Shown: piece by piece, positions 1 to 8,949 of the stretch | Layout of the letters: each line of letters begins with the position of its first letter | How positions within the stretch are numbered: the first letter of the stretch is position 1 | The notes under the pieces: model-generated | What the model was told of the DNA's origin: nothing | The model's database searches: none | Seen by the model: only the letters and a program-made list of their open reading frames with translations | Position numbers and translations under genes: made by a program | NCBI GenBank assembly: GCA_934476515.1 | Contig: CAKSNZ010000011.1 | Coordinates: forward strand, 1 to 54,127 | Length of the DNA stretch: 54,127 nt | Origin: an uncultured Ruminococcus sp. | GTDB taxonomy: Bacteria > Bacillota > Clostridia > Oscillospirales > Acutalibacteraceae | Direction of reading: 5' to 3'

Positions 1-122
1 TAAGAAAACAGTCCGGTGGACTGTTTTTAGGGAGAGCGTAGATGCCTCTTTCCTTTCGTATTTGTGCTTAATAAGCGTGGTAGGCACTTTCGCTAGATTA
101 ATAGTATTCTGCCCCTGCCAAA
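1..122. repeat. dispersed repeat, copy 1 (window edge)
   Basis: The first 122 bases are nearly identical to 189-310; I see only a few substitutions and a one-base shift in a short A/T run. The unit begins with a small inverted repeat (AAAACAGTCC-GGT-GGACTGTTTT) and ends at CTGCCCCTGCCAAA. The copies are 188 bp apart start to start. Because this copy begins at base 1, the array may continue upstream. Open frames in it have no start or ribosome site that I would trust, so I treat it as a non-coding repeat. Confidence 0.8.
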
Positions 123-188
123 ATGAAAGCGCATCTTTTGATGTGCTTTTTATTTTGCAAAAAAGCAGAAGGAGTCGAAGGCGACCGT

Positions 189-310
189 TAAGAAAACAGT
201 CCTGTGGACTGTTTTTAGGGAGAACGTAGATGCCTCTTTCCTTTCGTATTTGTGCTTTATAAGCGTGGTAGGCACTTTCGCTAAATTAATAGTATTCTGC
301 CCCTGCCAAA
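189..310. repeat. dispersed repeat, copy 2
   Basis: This is the second copy of the 122-bp unit at 1-122, again opening with the AAAACAGTCC/GGACTGTTTT inverted repeat. The two copies are separated by a 66-bp spacer (123-188) that is unrelated to the unit and has a small hairpin of its own (GCGCATC...GATGTGC). Two copies at this spacing fit a tandem duplication of a larger unit or two insertions of a palindromic interspersed element. Confidence 0.8.
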
Positions 311-312
311 CA

Positions 313-360
313 AAACACCTTAAAAACGGCTTAGGTATACGGTTTTTGGGTGTTTTTTCT
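313..360 (+). terminator. intrinsic terminator-like hairpin
   Basis: AACACC-TTAAAAAC pairs with GTTTTT-GGGTGTT and is followed by TTTTTTCTTTT on the + strand. It follows the second repeat copy directly, so it probably ends a transcript entering from the left. From here to the Nudix gene, 361-507 shows no coding signal; it holds a further short hairpin (AGGATG...CATCCT at 472-494). Confidence 0.6.
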
Positions 361-507
361 TTTATCTAATTCAACCAAATTTATGCAAAAACCCTCGGGT
401 TGCCATCCGTTTGCCGTCCACTTATAACTTTATTAAGCAAAATCTAAGATACTATAAATTAAAATTCTTAGGATGTACATGTTTATGTGCATCCTATTTT
501 ATGTTAA

Positions 508-548
508 AATGCTCTAACTATAAAAGTTTTCTTAAATAGTTAGAGCAT
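508..548 (-). terminator. terminator of the retron/Nudix operon
   Basis: ATGCTCTAACTA and TAGTTAGAGCAT form a perfect 12-bp stem just downstream of the Nudix stop codon on the minus strand, followed by a short T-rich stretch. The T tract is weak, but position and stem strength make it the natural end of the operon running from 5.3 kb down to 0.55 kb. Confidence 0.65.
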
Positions 549-553
549 TTATA

Positions 554-946
554 TTAGTTATTCTTTTTAATTTTCTCCAAAATAACTTCATCTGCCGGAC
601 AGAAGTTATAATTTGGAATTTCATTTTTAGTTATCCATTTTAAGTCGTTATGTTCAAGAAGAGTAGGTTTACCACTTACTATTCTAGAGTTAAAGACAGT
701 TAGGTTAATAGTAATATCCGGATAAGTATGCTTTGTGCTGATAAATTCACTGTCAACTTCAATCTCAATATCCAATTCTTCTTTACACTCTCTTATTAAG
801 GCTCGTTCCTTTGATTCACCTTTTTCAACCTTGCCACCAACAAATTCCCACAACAATCCTCTCTTTTTGTTAACAGGTCGCTGACATATCATAAATTTTT
901 CACCGTTCCAAATTAGAGCTGCTACCACTTCAACTATATTCATCAT
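554..946 (-). CDS. Nudix hydrolase, MutT-like
   Basis: A 130-aa single-domain Nudix protein. The Nudix box runs from about residue 38 to 60 (GKVEKGE, then the REC-KEELDI helix) and fits GX5EX7REUXEEXGU with all metal-binding glutamates present. Family members hydrolyse nucleoside diphosphates linked to another moiety; this short MutT-type form with QRP near the N terminus resembles 8-oxo-dGTP or (d)NTP pyrophosphohydrolases. It starts 2 bp after the stop of the upstream helicase gene, so it is the last gene of the retron-like operon. Nudix genes are known partners of PLD-helicase-DUF3427 genes, which suggests a role in that module rather than housekeeping. Two start methionines are adjacent; the choice hardly matters. 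The substrate is not deducible from the sequence. Confidence 0.85.
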   Translation of the reverse strand: MMNIVEVVAALIWNGEKFMICQRPVNKKRGLLWEFVGGKVEKGESKERALIRECKEELDIEIEVDSEFISTKHTYPDITINLTVFNSRIVSGKPTLLEHNDLKWITKNEIPNYNFCPADEVILEKIKKNN

Positions 947-948
947 AT

Positions 949-3900
949 TTATACCACCAATTTATTTGTTTTCTTTAAGAATCTTGCAGGTATTGGTTTT
1001 TCTAATCTCCATGTAATATTCATAGGTTTTGAGCCGGTATGACTAACATAAGTTGCCTCACCAAGAAATGTATAAGGTGACACATTACCAAAGGAATCAT
1101 TCTTAAATTCTCTCACAAATAGCAAGACCTTACTGCCCTTTTCTTTGTGATGAATATACCTTTGACCTGTTGGTGAGGTTTCTGAAGTTGTACTTTGGCT
1201 TTGCCAATGGAACAATTCCTCATTTATGGAATAATCATTATACATAGTTGTAGGGGAATAGTCCTTATCAGCCTTATTTAATGTTAATAAAAATACATCT
1301 ATTCCCTTATCTTTTAGCCAAATAACACCTTGTCTCATTGCACTAAAGTTTAGGTAATCAAGTCCTGCTAATAACTGTCTTTGAGAATATGTACAGTAAA
1401 CATCCAAAGGACTATCAAAACCCAAATCAATAGTTTCATCAACAAAATCAATACTGTTGAATTTGTATTCCAGTAGCTCTATAAGTTCACCTTTCATTAT
1501 TGGGCTGTCAGACAATGAATACAAATTACTTAATACTTCTTCATCACTAAAATCTTCAATTGCCTTGCTCCATACTGTAATATAAAACATTTGGAGCATT
1601 CGTTTATCAACTGAGGATAATTTTTCAAAATCTATATTATCTATGTTGTTTAAAAAACCAATTAAAAATTTTATCCATCTTCTAGAGTCAATAGAAGTAA
1701 ACCTTACAAATGCTTTGGTCATTACTTCTTCTATCGGTTCAGAAAAATCATCTAGTTTTCCGGCTTTAACACACAATCCGGAAAATGTGGAATATTTATA
1801 AACTGCTCTAGGGTCTAATCTGTAGTGTTGCAAGAAATTTGATAAGGTTAGTGTTTTGCCGGTATCTTCTTCAAAACTTGCAATTCTTGCAACAAGTCCT
1901 GCAGTATTGCCATATGAACTGCGTATATTGTCTAGAATATACTTTTCTGCTTTTCTCTCTAGTTGAATATAGCAACCTTTAGGAACTGACACAAAACCAT
2001 CCTTAATTTCTCTAGTTATTCCTCTTGTTGTATTCGATAATAAAGCTGAAAATTTATCTTCAAAATTATATTTTTTATTGGCTTGACCGATAAAATCAAG
2101 AACAGTAAGACATTCCTTATCTTCTGATAAACGAAGTCCTCTACCTAACTGTTGCAAGAAAACTGTAAGGGACTCTGTAGGACAACTGTATTTACTTCAG
2201 GAATATCCACACCTTCATTGTAAATATCCACAACAAAAATAAACTTAACATCACCATTTACAAGTTTATCTTTTGCTGAGTTTCTCTCTTCATCTGAGGA
2301 TTTACCGGTTAAGAAAATTGATGGAATACCACATTTATTGAAGTAATCACTCATAAATTCTGCATGTTCAATAGAAACACAGAAACCAAGACCTTTTACA
2401 TCATTAATATCAGTTACATATTTTATGAGAGAATTTACAACTAAATCTGCTCTACGGTCAGCTACTGCTCCACTAAATGTGTAAATATTTGAAAGTTCTT
2501 TCTTGTCATATCCACCTACTGACCATTTTAGGCCATCCAAATCAACATTATCAGTTACACCAAAATACTGAAAAGGACAAAGTAATTTCCTGTCAATAGC
2601 CTCAGGCAATCTTATTTCGGCTGCAATTCTGTTATCAAAGTAGGATAAAATACTTTTACCGTCCATTCGTTCAGGTGTAGCAGTTAACCCTAACAATACA
2701 GTCGGTTTATAATAATCAAGTAACCTTTGATATGTTTTAGCAGCTGCATGGTGGAATTCATCCACAATTATATAGTCATAAAAGTCATCTGTTGTAACTT
2801 CATTGAATTTTTGTGAATTAAAGGTTTGTATTGAAACAAATAAATTATCAATACTATCCGGTTTATTTTTGCCAACAAATAATTCACCAAAATTTGCATC
2901 TTTAAGCACTGCCCTAAAGGTATAAAGGCTCTGCTTAAGAATTTCTTCTCTATGTGCAACAAATAGCAATCTACAAGGCTTTCCCTTATTATTTCTTCTA
3001 AAATTTCTATAATCAAAGGCAGAAATAACTGTCTTACCTGTACCTGTTGCAGCAACAACAAGGTTGCGATAATAGCCTCTAACTTCTCTTTCAGCTTGAA
3101 GTTTATCTAGAATTTCTTGCTGATATGAATATGGCAAAATATCAAGGGTATAACTCTGAGACTCTATATTATTATCAAAGTGCTTTTCTGCTCTTAAAGC
3201 CCTTGATAATCTTTCTTTTTGGCTTTCTGCATAATATTCAAATTCTTTAGAATTCCAATAACTTTCAAAGGTAGCTTCAATTTTTAATATAGTCTCAGGC
3301 AAGTCCTTCTTAGTAACCTTAACATTCCATTCAAGGCCACTTGAAATTGCTGCATTTGAAAGGTTTGATGAACCAACATAGGCAGTAGTAAAGCCTGTAT
3401 CACGATAAAAAACATATGCCTTAGCATGAAGTCTTGTTACCTTTGTATCATAGCTAACCTTGATTTTTGTATTAGGAAGTTTCCTAAGTTCTTCAATAGC
3501 CTTAACATCAGTTGCACCCATATATGAGGTTGTAATTATGCGTAATTCCCCACCATTTTGAGTAAATTCCTTTAGTTCGTTAATAATTAATCTTAGACCA
3601 CTCCACTTAACAAATGACACTAACATATCAATTCTATCAGAAGAAACGATTTCCTTTTTCAATTCTGTGTACATTTGTGGTTCGTGAACTGCACCGGTAA
3701 AAAGTGAACTTTGTGCAATAGAAGTTTCCGGTCTTATAGTCTTAACTTTATTATTAATTGATTTTACACTATTCTTTTTATCAAAAACCGATAGAAGCTG
3801 TTCAGCCTTGCTATTAACTGCAAAACTATCAAAATCTTCATCTTCTGTTTCTTCTTTTATAACAGAAACTATCTTGTTTATTAAAGAAACTCTATCAGCT

Positions 3901-4082
3901 AAATTATCATCACTAATATAGTTAAGTCCTTTTTCAATAATATCAGCAACATATTGTGACAAAATTTTTGATGACTCAGCCTTGTCAATTTCTTTAATTT
4001 CAGAAAATTTATCAACTGACTCATCAATATCCTTTTGTAAAGACTCATTTATAACCTGTTCATATAAACCATCTTTTAACAT
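949..4082 (-). pseudogene. PLD nuclease-SF2 helicase-DUF3427 gene, frameshifted
   Basis: One gene split into two frames. The 5' part (4082 to about 2182) has an N-terminal helical segment, a PLD/HKD nuclease domain at about residues 135-260 (HAKAY, then GSSNLSNA), and an SF2 helicase core with Walker A ATGTGKT, a DEFH box, LTATPERMDG and NEGVDIPEVNTV. The rest of the helicase (motif VI, QQLGRGLRL) and the DUF3427 region (FHWQSQ...YTFLGEA) continue in another frame. At 2182-2183 only two bases separate the codons for NTV and PTESLTVF, where relatives have about four residues, so roughly ten bases appear lost. The likely start is the ATG at 4082, with AGGTG overlapping the RT stop codon, which indicates translational coupling. 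This fusion is a known defence-island helicase family. As it stands the product is truncated inside the helicase core, so it is probably inactive unless the lesion is an assembly error. Confidence 0.85.
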
Positions 4083-4086
4083 TTTG

Positions 4087-5130
4087 TCACCTACTTTCAT
4101 TTATCTTATTAAGTGCATTTATAAATTCTTTATTTTCCTTTTCTATAGAAAGAACATAGTTGATTTTCCCTTTAAGATAGCACAAATAAGAATTTACATC
4201 CGGTACACCGTTAATCATATATTTTTTTAGATTGTTATGTACTATGCTATCTTTTCCATATTTCAAAAAATAAAAAATTTCTTGTCTTAACCTTTTCTTG
4301 TAATTTTTCGAAACAGTTACCTTTTCATTTACAGTTAGACCTGTTACAGATTGGCAATTACCATTTGTAATTATATGGGTTTTATTATTATTAATTTGAA
4401 AACCCATATTTTCTAGAGTGCTTTTTGCTTTTAAATAAGCTAAATATACATTATCATCACCGGAGATAGTAATGTCATCACAATAACGAGTATAGCTAAA
4501 ATTATGATTTTTACACCATTTTCCAAAATGCTCATCAAAATTTTTCATCACTAAATTTGAAATAGTCGGTGATGTTGGTGCACCTTGTGGCAAAACATCT
4601 TCAAAACAACAAAATGTAGTCAACATAGCACCGATTTGTTTAGGAAAATATTTTCTATTGAAGATGCTTGAATAAATCATAGTAAATGTAATACTATCAA
4701 AAAAGTCTGCTAAATCGATTTTTAGCAAATATTTTTTATTAATATGAGGTTTTGCATTATCAGCTAATGTTGCACCTTTATAATATGCTGTTGCATATTT
4801 TGAAATTTTGAATTTACTGATTATATTTTTCAGAATATATTTCTGTAGAAATTTCAATTTCTTATTTGGTACTGTTAAAATTCTTTCATTACCATTTCTT
4901 TTTGGTATAGATATATTGTGGTACATTTCATCAATATGTCTTATAGTATAAAACAAATTACCCTCACTGGTTTGTAAAAAATCTGCAAGTTGTTTTGTGT
5001 CATAAATAAAAGGAAGATTGCAACGACTTTTATATTCCAAAACCATATCTGTAGCTTTCTCGACACCATATTTTTTAACAAAATTTTGATCACATTTTTC
5101 AAAAACTACACTATCTTTAGAAATAATCAT
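4087..5130 (-). CDS. retron-type reverse transcriptase
   Basis: A 347-aa RNA-directed DNA polymerase. RT blocks are visible in order: basic block with GNERILTVPN (about 80-90), first catalytic Asp in KIDLADFFDS (about 137-146), PQGAPTSPTISN (181-192), YCDD catalytic box (216-219), and VTGLTVN (262-268), the VTG signature of retron RTs that contributes to recognition of their own RNA. No maturase or endonuclease domain follows, and the length is normal for retrons (about 300-350 aa). A structured ncRNA with matching end repeats lies 21 bp upstream. The ribosome site AAAGGAAG precedes the ATG. Its TGA stop overlaps the next gene's ribosome site, so RT and helicase should be co-translated. In retrons the RT makes multicopy single-stranded DNA that guards or controls a toxic effector in phage defence. 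Confidence 0.93.
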   Translation of the reverse strand: MIISKDSVVFEKCDQNFVKKYGVEKATDMVLEYKSRCNLPFIYDTKQLADFLQTSEGNLFYTIRHIDEMYHNISIPKRNGNERILTVPNKKLKFLQKYILKNIISKFKISKYATAYYKGATLADNAKPHINKKYLLKIDLADFFDSITFTMIYSSIFNRKYFPKQIGAMLTTFCCFEDVLPQGAPTSPTISNLVMKNFDEHFGKWCKNHNFSYTRYCDDITISGDDNVYLAYLKAKSTLENMGFQINNNKTHIITNGNCQSVTGLTVNEKVTVSKNYKKRLRQEIFYFLKYGKDSIVHNNLKKYMINGVPDVNSYLCYLKGKINYVLSIEKENKEFINALNKINESR

Positions 5131-5151
5131 AACAATCTTCCTTTAGTATCT

Positions 5152-5331
5152 TTTGCAACACTAAATGTACACAAAGATGCGTAGCAGAATTTAAAATCAT
5201 GAAGTGATTCCCATATTCTGTGGAGCAGATTTGTGGCTAGTCATTATGTATATAATGACGCTCTCGATAAAATTTCTAGTTAGCGACTCCCTAACCATTC
5301 TTTGAAAATCAAAGTTGAACACTGTTGCAAA
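5152..5331 (-). ncRNA. retron msr-msd RNA (candidate)
   Basis: Read on the minus strand, the segment is bounded by a perfect 9-bp inverted repeat, a1 TTTGCAACA (5323-5331) and a2 TGTTGCAAA (5152-5160), as expected for retron end arms. Inside lie three perfect msr-type hairpins: CTTTGA/TCAAAG (5300-5314), GTTAG/CTAAC (5279-5295) and GTCATTAT/ATAATGAC (5240-5259). They are followed by a long nested hairpin at 5170-5235, closed by CACAAA/TTTGTG with inner CAGAAT/ATTCTG and AATCA/TGATT stems, which I take as the msd (about 66 nt). The RT ORF starts 21 bp later. The arrangement (a1, msr hairpins, msd, a2, RT) is the canonical retron order. The branching guanosine was not assigned with confidence. 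Confidence 0.85.
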
Positions 5332-5349
5332 TGATATTTACTTTATTTA

Positions 5350-5378
5350 ATTTTAACACCTTATACAAAATTAATAAA
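5350..5378 (-). promoter_or_regulatory. promoter of the retron operon (candidate)
   Basis: On the minus strand TTTATT (5373-5378), a 17-bp spacer and TAAAAT (5350-5355) with an upstream TG form an extended -10 promoter. Initiation would fall about 10 bases before the a1 arm of the ncRNA, which fits a primary retron transcript. The -35 is weak. Confidence 0.5.
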
Positions 5379-5382
5379 GCTA

Positions 5383-6204
5383 TTAATTAAAAGTAACACT
5401 ACCTTTTTTGCCATAACTTCTTGTAACCTTAAAAAGTTCATAGGAAGTTACGGCTGAGAAGTAGTCTTGATACTGTTCCTTATAATTTTCTTCAACAGTC
5501 TTTAAAATATTTTTCAACTGCATAATTACTGCAACAATATGCTTGCAACTATAGTTACAGTAGCAATCACAAATAAAGTTACTTACTTCACCGTTTTTAT
5601 ATGTAAATTCAATTTCGTAAATATTTGTACCATCAACAATAGCCTTACCCATATTACCGGCAACTGAAAGATAAATTACCCTACCGTCAAGGTAATAATC
5701 AATGCCTTTTTCCTTAACATTATAAGGTACTTTCAGTTCTGAAATATCCTTTTCCAGCAAAAAGCCTTCTTCATCTTCACCGGAAACAACAATTTCTTCT
5801 TCATCAACAACAGGTGGTTTAAACCAAGTTATAACCTTTTCATAAGGGATAACTGACTCATCAAAAGAAATAAAATAGTCACCTGCAAAGAAAAATTCAC
5901 CTTTAACAGTAGTATCTGCTAAGGCAACAACCTTTTTATAGTCAGATAGCTTTATCTTGAAGTTATAGTTCACTTCTTCAACAAAGCCTCTTTCACCCTC
6001 CAACTTACCCTCAACAAAAACAATGTCGCCTTTATGCAAATCGAATTTATCATTGTAATAAGAAAGAACTCTGTTATTCTTCTCAAAACGAACACTAACA
6101 AGGGATTTTCTAGCTTTCATCTCAGGCTTTTCTACTGTTATAGTTTCTATATTTTCATTTACTTCATTATTATCATCACAATAAAAACCTATTTTGTTTG
6201 TCAT
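5383..6204 (-). CDS. SWIM zinc-finger protein, function unknown
   Basis: A 273-aa soluble protein. The C-terminal third carries CDCYCNYSCKH at about residues 212-222, followed by a helix (IVAVIMQL). This fits the SWIM finger CxCx(n)CxH, a zinc-binding module seen in bacterial SNF2 ATPases and MuDR-type proteins and thought to bind DNA or protein. The N-terminal 140 residues are beta-rich and acidic with no family I recognise; an acidic linker (DEEEIVVSGEDEEG) precedes the SWIM half. A clear AAGGAG lies 8 bp before the ATG. It is transcribed in the same direction as the retron operon below, but the retron has its own promoter candidate, so membership is unproven. No nuclease or ATPase motif is visible. 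Confidence 0.75.
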   Translation of the reverse strand: MTNKIGFYCDDNNEVNENIETITVEKPEMKARKSLVSVRFEKNNRVLSYYNDKFDLHKGDIVFVEGKLEGERGFVEEVNYNFKIKLSDYKKVVALADTTVKGEFFFAGDYFISFDESVIPYEKVITWFKPPVVDEEEIVVSGEDEEGFLLEKDISELKVPYNVKEKGIDYYLDGRVIYLSVAGNMGKAIVDGTNIYEIEFTYKNGEVSNFICDCYCNYSCKHIVAVIMQLKNILKTVEENYKEQYQDYFSAVTSYELFKVTRSYGKKGSVTFN

Positions 6205-6260
6205 AAAAATTCTCCTTTATAAGTTAGTTCTTTTCTACAATAATATAATACCACATTTAT

Positions 6261-6276
6261 TGTCCCAAAAATGGGA
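6261..6276. other. perfect short hairpin between two genes
   Basis: GTCCCA-AAAA-TGGGAC is a perfect 6-bp stem with a 4-base loop between the GTPase-NYN gene and the SWIM gene. It could be a weak terminator for the upstream gene (no good T tract on the minus strand) or an operator for the SWIM gene. Confidence 0.4.
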
Positions 6277-6301
6277 CTTATCTTTTAAATTAAAAAGAAT
6301 A

Positions 6302-8878
6302 TTAAAATTGCTTGGAGAGTATTTCTCTTATATTGTTTTCAGCCTCTTTGACTTCTTGATAAAATTCTTGTGATGACACTCTAAGGCAACCGTTACCCAT
6401 AATAATAAGTTGCTCTAATCCATCGGAAGTAACAACCTTTACCCTATTATTCTTAGCTAATTTTTTAGTTACTTTTTCAATATAGGAGTCGGCAGTTTCT
6501 GCTTCTTTTGTATAGACAATGTTGATATTATTCAGTTTATCAACTTCACCTACACCACCCTTAACTTTGTAAGCATCAAAAACTACTATTACTTCACATT
6601 TTTTATAACCTTGATAGTTGCAGAGAATATTCAGCAATTTTTCTCTTGCACCGTCAATAGTGGTTTTTGCAAGTTCCTTTAAATCTTCCCACGCAAAAAT
6701 TACATTATATCCATCAACTAACAAATATTCTTTACCATCATAGTTAGGAGCTTTTGATGGTTTATACTTAGGGTCTTTCTTTGTAAAATCAAAATGTCTT
6801 TTCTCTACATTTGTTTTCTTCTGTTTAATAGGTCCGTAAGTCTGTTCAAAAATTTGCATTAACTCATTATCAAGTGCAAACAAATCTTCTTTACCCTGAT
6901 AATTAGTAAATGACCTTTTCTTCTCTGCAATAGTTTCAGTTACTTTAGGCTGAGATAATACACTTGTTAGGTGCATTTGTGACTTAACCTTATCCCATTT
7001 AACATTATAACCTGCACCCTTAGAACAAAATACTGAGTCACAAGTGTTATCAACATCACCGTCACAATCGTAACCGATACTTTCCATAACCTCTTTACTG
7101 TTGTGGCAAGGTTCATAACCCTTTAGGTTACACACTAATTTACCTTTACCATGGGTATATTGGATAACATCCTTAGTATAATCGTGCATTGTAGATACAG
7201 GTGCCGTACCTGTAATTATAGAAAAGTCACCCTCAAGTTCCGGTGGGTTAAATGAACCACTCATATACTGAATATCAGCCATAGCCTTGCCTACATTTTC
7301 TGTTGGCACTTCTAATGTAAATTCATAAACCGGTTCCAGCAAAATACTTTTTGCTTCTCTTAAACCTTGCCTTACTGCTCTATAAGTTGCTTGTCTAAAG
7401 TCACCACCCTCAGTATGTTTTGGGTGAGCTTTACCGGAAACTAAAGTGATTTTCATATCTGTAATAGGTGAGCCTGTCAATACACCTATATGAGTTTTCT
7501 CGTACAAATGAGTAAGGATAAGCCTTTGCCAGTTTTTATCAAGCAAATCTTCTTTACAATCTGTTGCAAATGTAAGACCACTATCTCTCTTTGTTGGCTC
7601 TAAAAGTAAATGCACTTCTGCATAATGGCGTAATGGTTCAAAGTGACCTACACCCTCAACAGTATTTTCTATTGTTTCTTTATAGATAATATTTCCCTGA
7701 CCGAATGTTACATCAAAGCCAAATCTCTCTGAAATAATAGACTGTAACACTTCAAGCTGAATATCACCCATTAACTTTACTTGAATTTCACCAAGTCGGC
7801 TATTCCATTCTACTTTTAGCTGAGGGTCTTCATTTTCAAGTATTTTCATTTTTTGCAATGCAGTATGGGCGTCAACTTCACTTGGCAAATTGATTTTGTA
7901 TGTAAGTACCGGTTCTAATACCGGCAAACTTGAATTGTTCTCAACACCTAAACCGTCACCGGAAGAAGTAAAGGTAATACCGGTTATTGCACAAATTGTA
8001 CCGGCAGTAGCCTCTTGGATAGCAGTAAACTTTTCACCGGAATATATTCTAATCTGCTGCACCTTTTCTTGTTCTTTATTCTTAGGACTTTGCAAAATTT
8101 CTTTTACCTTTAATATACCACCTGTTACCTTTAGGTAAGTTAGCCTTTGACCTTTATCCTCAGCAATTTTATATACTTTACCGGCAAATTCATCACTATA
8201 ATTATTCATCTCGGAATAGTTATAAATACAATCTAAAAATTCCTCAGTACCCTTTAGCTTTAGTGCTGCACCAAACATACAAGGAAAAATCTTTCTATCT
8301 TTAATTGCTCTTACTATATGGGATTTTTGTAAGTTACCCTCTTCATATTTAACCAATAAATCTTCATCACATAGTGCAATATTTTCATAAAATTCATCAG
8401 TATCTACAGTATCAAAGTCAACACAATTATCACTTAGCTTTGACTTTAACTTGGCCATTGCTATTCCCTTATTAGCACCGGCAAGGTCCATTTTGTTAAC
8501 AAAAATAAAGCAAGGCACATTATATTTTGCAAGAAGTTTCCACAATGTTTTGGTATGACTTTGCACACCCTCAGTACCACTTACTACAAGAATTGCATAG
8601 TCAAGAACTTGTAAAGTTCTTTCGGTTTCAGCAGAAAAATCCACATGACCGGGAGTATCAATTAAGGTAAACTGTGTATCCTTATAATTTAGTACTGCTT
8701 GTTTAGAAAAGATTGTAATGCCTCTTGCTCTTTCAAGAGAAAATGTATCCAAAAAAGAATCTCTGTTGTCAACTCTACCGATTTTGCTTATGTTGCCGGA
8801 TTGATATAACAAAGCCTCAGAAAGTGTTGTTTTTCCTGAGTCAACATGAGCTAAAATTCCCACAACAATTTTCTTCAT
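6302..8878 (-). CDS. TetM/EF-G-like GTPase fused to NYN endoribonuclease domain
   Basis: An 858-aa fusion. Residues 1-650 form a translational GTPase of the ribosomal-protection (TetM/TetO) branch: G1 AHVDSGKTT (10-18), RGIT switch I (52-55), DTPGHVD (74-80), NKMD (128-131), then EF-G-type domains II-V. After a linker rich in K and P (about 650-717) comes a NYN/PIN-like domain (718-858) of the YacP/Rae1 type, with LLVDGYN (D722), VVFDAY (D768), ETADSY (D797) and TSDG (D819), all the expected acidic positions. Rae1 in Bacillus is an endonuclease that enters the ribosomal A site and cuts mRNA. The fusion therefore predicts GTPase-dependent delivery of a nuclease to the ribosome, for rescue or quality control. 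Related fusions occur in Clostridia annotated only as translation-factor GTPases. It has a good sigma-A promoter (8908-8936). Calling it a tetracycline resistance gene would be unsafe. Confidence 0.85.
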   Translation of the reverse strand: MKKIVVGILAHVDSGKTTLSEALLYQSGNISKIGRVDNRDSFLDTFSLERARGITIFSKQAVLNYKDTQFTLIDTPGHVDFSAETERTLQVLDYAILVVSGTEGVQSHTKTLWKLLAKYNVPCFIFVNKMDLAGANKGIAMAKLKSKLSDNCVDFDTVDTDEFYENIALCDEDLLVKYEEGNLQKSHIVRAIKDRKIFPCMFGAALKLKGTEEFLDCIYNYSEMNNYSDEFAGKVYKIAEDKGQRLTYLKVTGGILKVKEILQSPKNKEQEKVQQIRIYSGEKFTAIQEATAGTICAITGITFTSSGDGLGVENNSSLPVLEPVLTYKINLPSEVDAHTALQKMKILENEDPQLKVEWNSRLGEIQVKLMGDIQLEVLQSIISERFGFDVTFGQGNIIYKETIENTVEGVGHFEPLRHYAEVHLLLEPTKRDSGLTFATDCKEDLLDKNWQRLILTHLYEKTHIGVLTGSPITDMKITLVSGKAHPKHTEGGDFRQATYRAVRQGLREAKSILLEPVYEFTLEVPTENVGKAMADIQYMSGSFNPPELEGDFSIITGTAPVSTMHDYTKDVIQYTHGKGKLVCNLKGYEPCHNSKEVMESIGYDCDGDVDNTCDSVFCSKGAGYNVKWDKVKSQMHLTSVLSQPKVTETIAEKKRSFTNYQGKEDLFALDNELMQIFEQTYGPIKQKKTNVEKRHFDFTKKDPKYKPSKAPNYDGKEYLLVDGYNVIFAWEDLKELAKTTIDGAREKLLNILCNYQGYKKCEVIVVFDAYKVKGGVGEVDKLNNINIVYTKEAETADSYIEKVTKKLAKNNRVKVVTSDGLEQLIIMGNGCLRVSSQEFYQEVKEAENNIREILSKQF

Positions 8879-8907
8879 TTTCTCACTTCCTTAATCTGTC
8901 TTTTAAT

Positions 8908-8936
8908 ATTCTATCATACCCACATTTGTTATTCAA
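8908..8936 (-). promoter_or_regulatory. promoter of the GTPase-NYN gene
   Basis: TTGAAT (8931-8936), a 17-bp spacer and TAGAAT (8908-8913) on the minus strand, placed 30 bp upstream of the start codon. The leader is short (about 25 nt) and has GGAAGTGAG as ribosome site, which leaves no room for a riboswitch or leader-peptide attenuator of the kind seen before tetM genes. Confidence 0.7.
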
Positions 8937-8949
8937 TAACCTTTACAAA

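Noticed and set aside
1..310. CRISPR array or coding repeats
   Set aside because: Two units of 122 bp with a 66-bp spacer, no cas genes, and no credible start or ribosome site in the open frames.
2145..2183. Programmed ribosomal frameshift in the helicase gene
   Set aside because: No slippery heptamer or downstream pseudoknot is visible, and residues normally present between NTV and PTES are missing, which points to a deletion.
4087..5130. Group II intron or diversity-generating RT
   Set aside because: No maturase or endonuclease domain, no intron domain V-like hairpin, and no template/variable repeat pair nearby; VTG motif and flanking msr-msd fit a retron.
6302..8878. Tetracycline resistance gene
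   Set aside because: Similarity to TetM/TetO is at family level, the protein carries a nuclease domain and lacks a tetM-type leader; resistance cannot be claimed from sequence.
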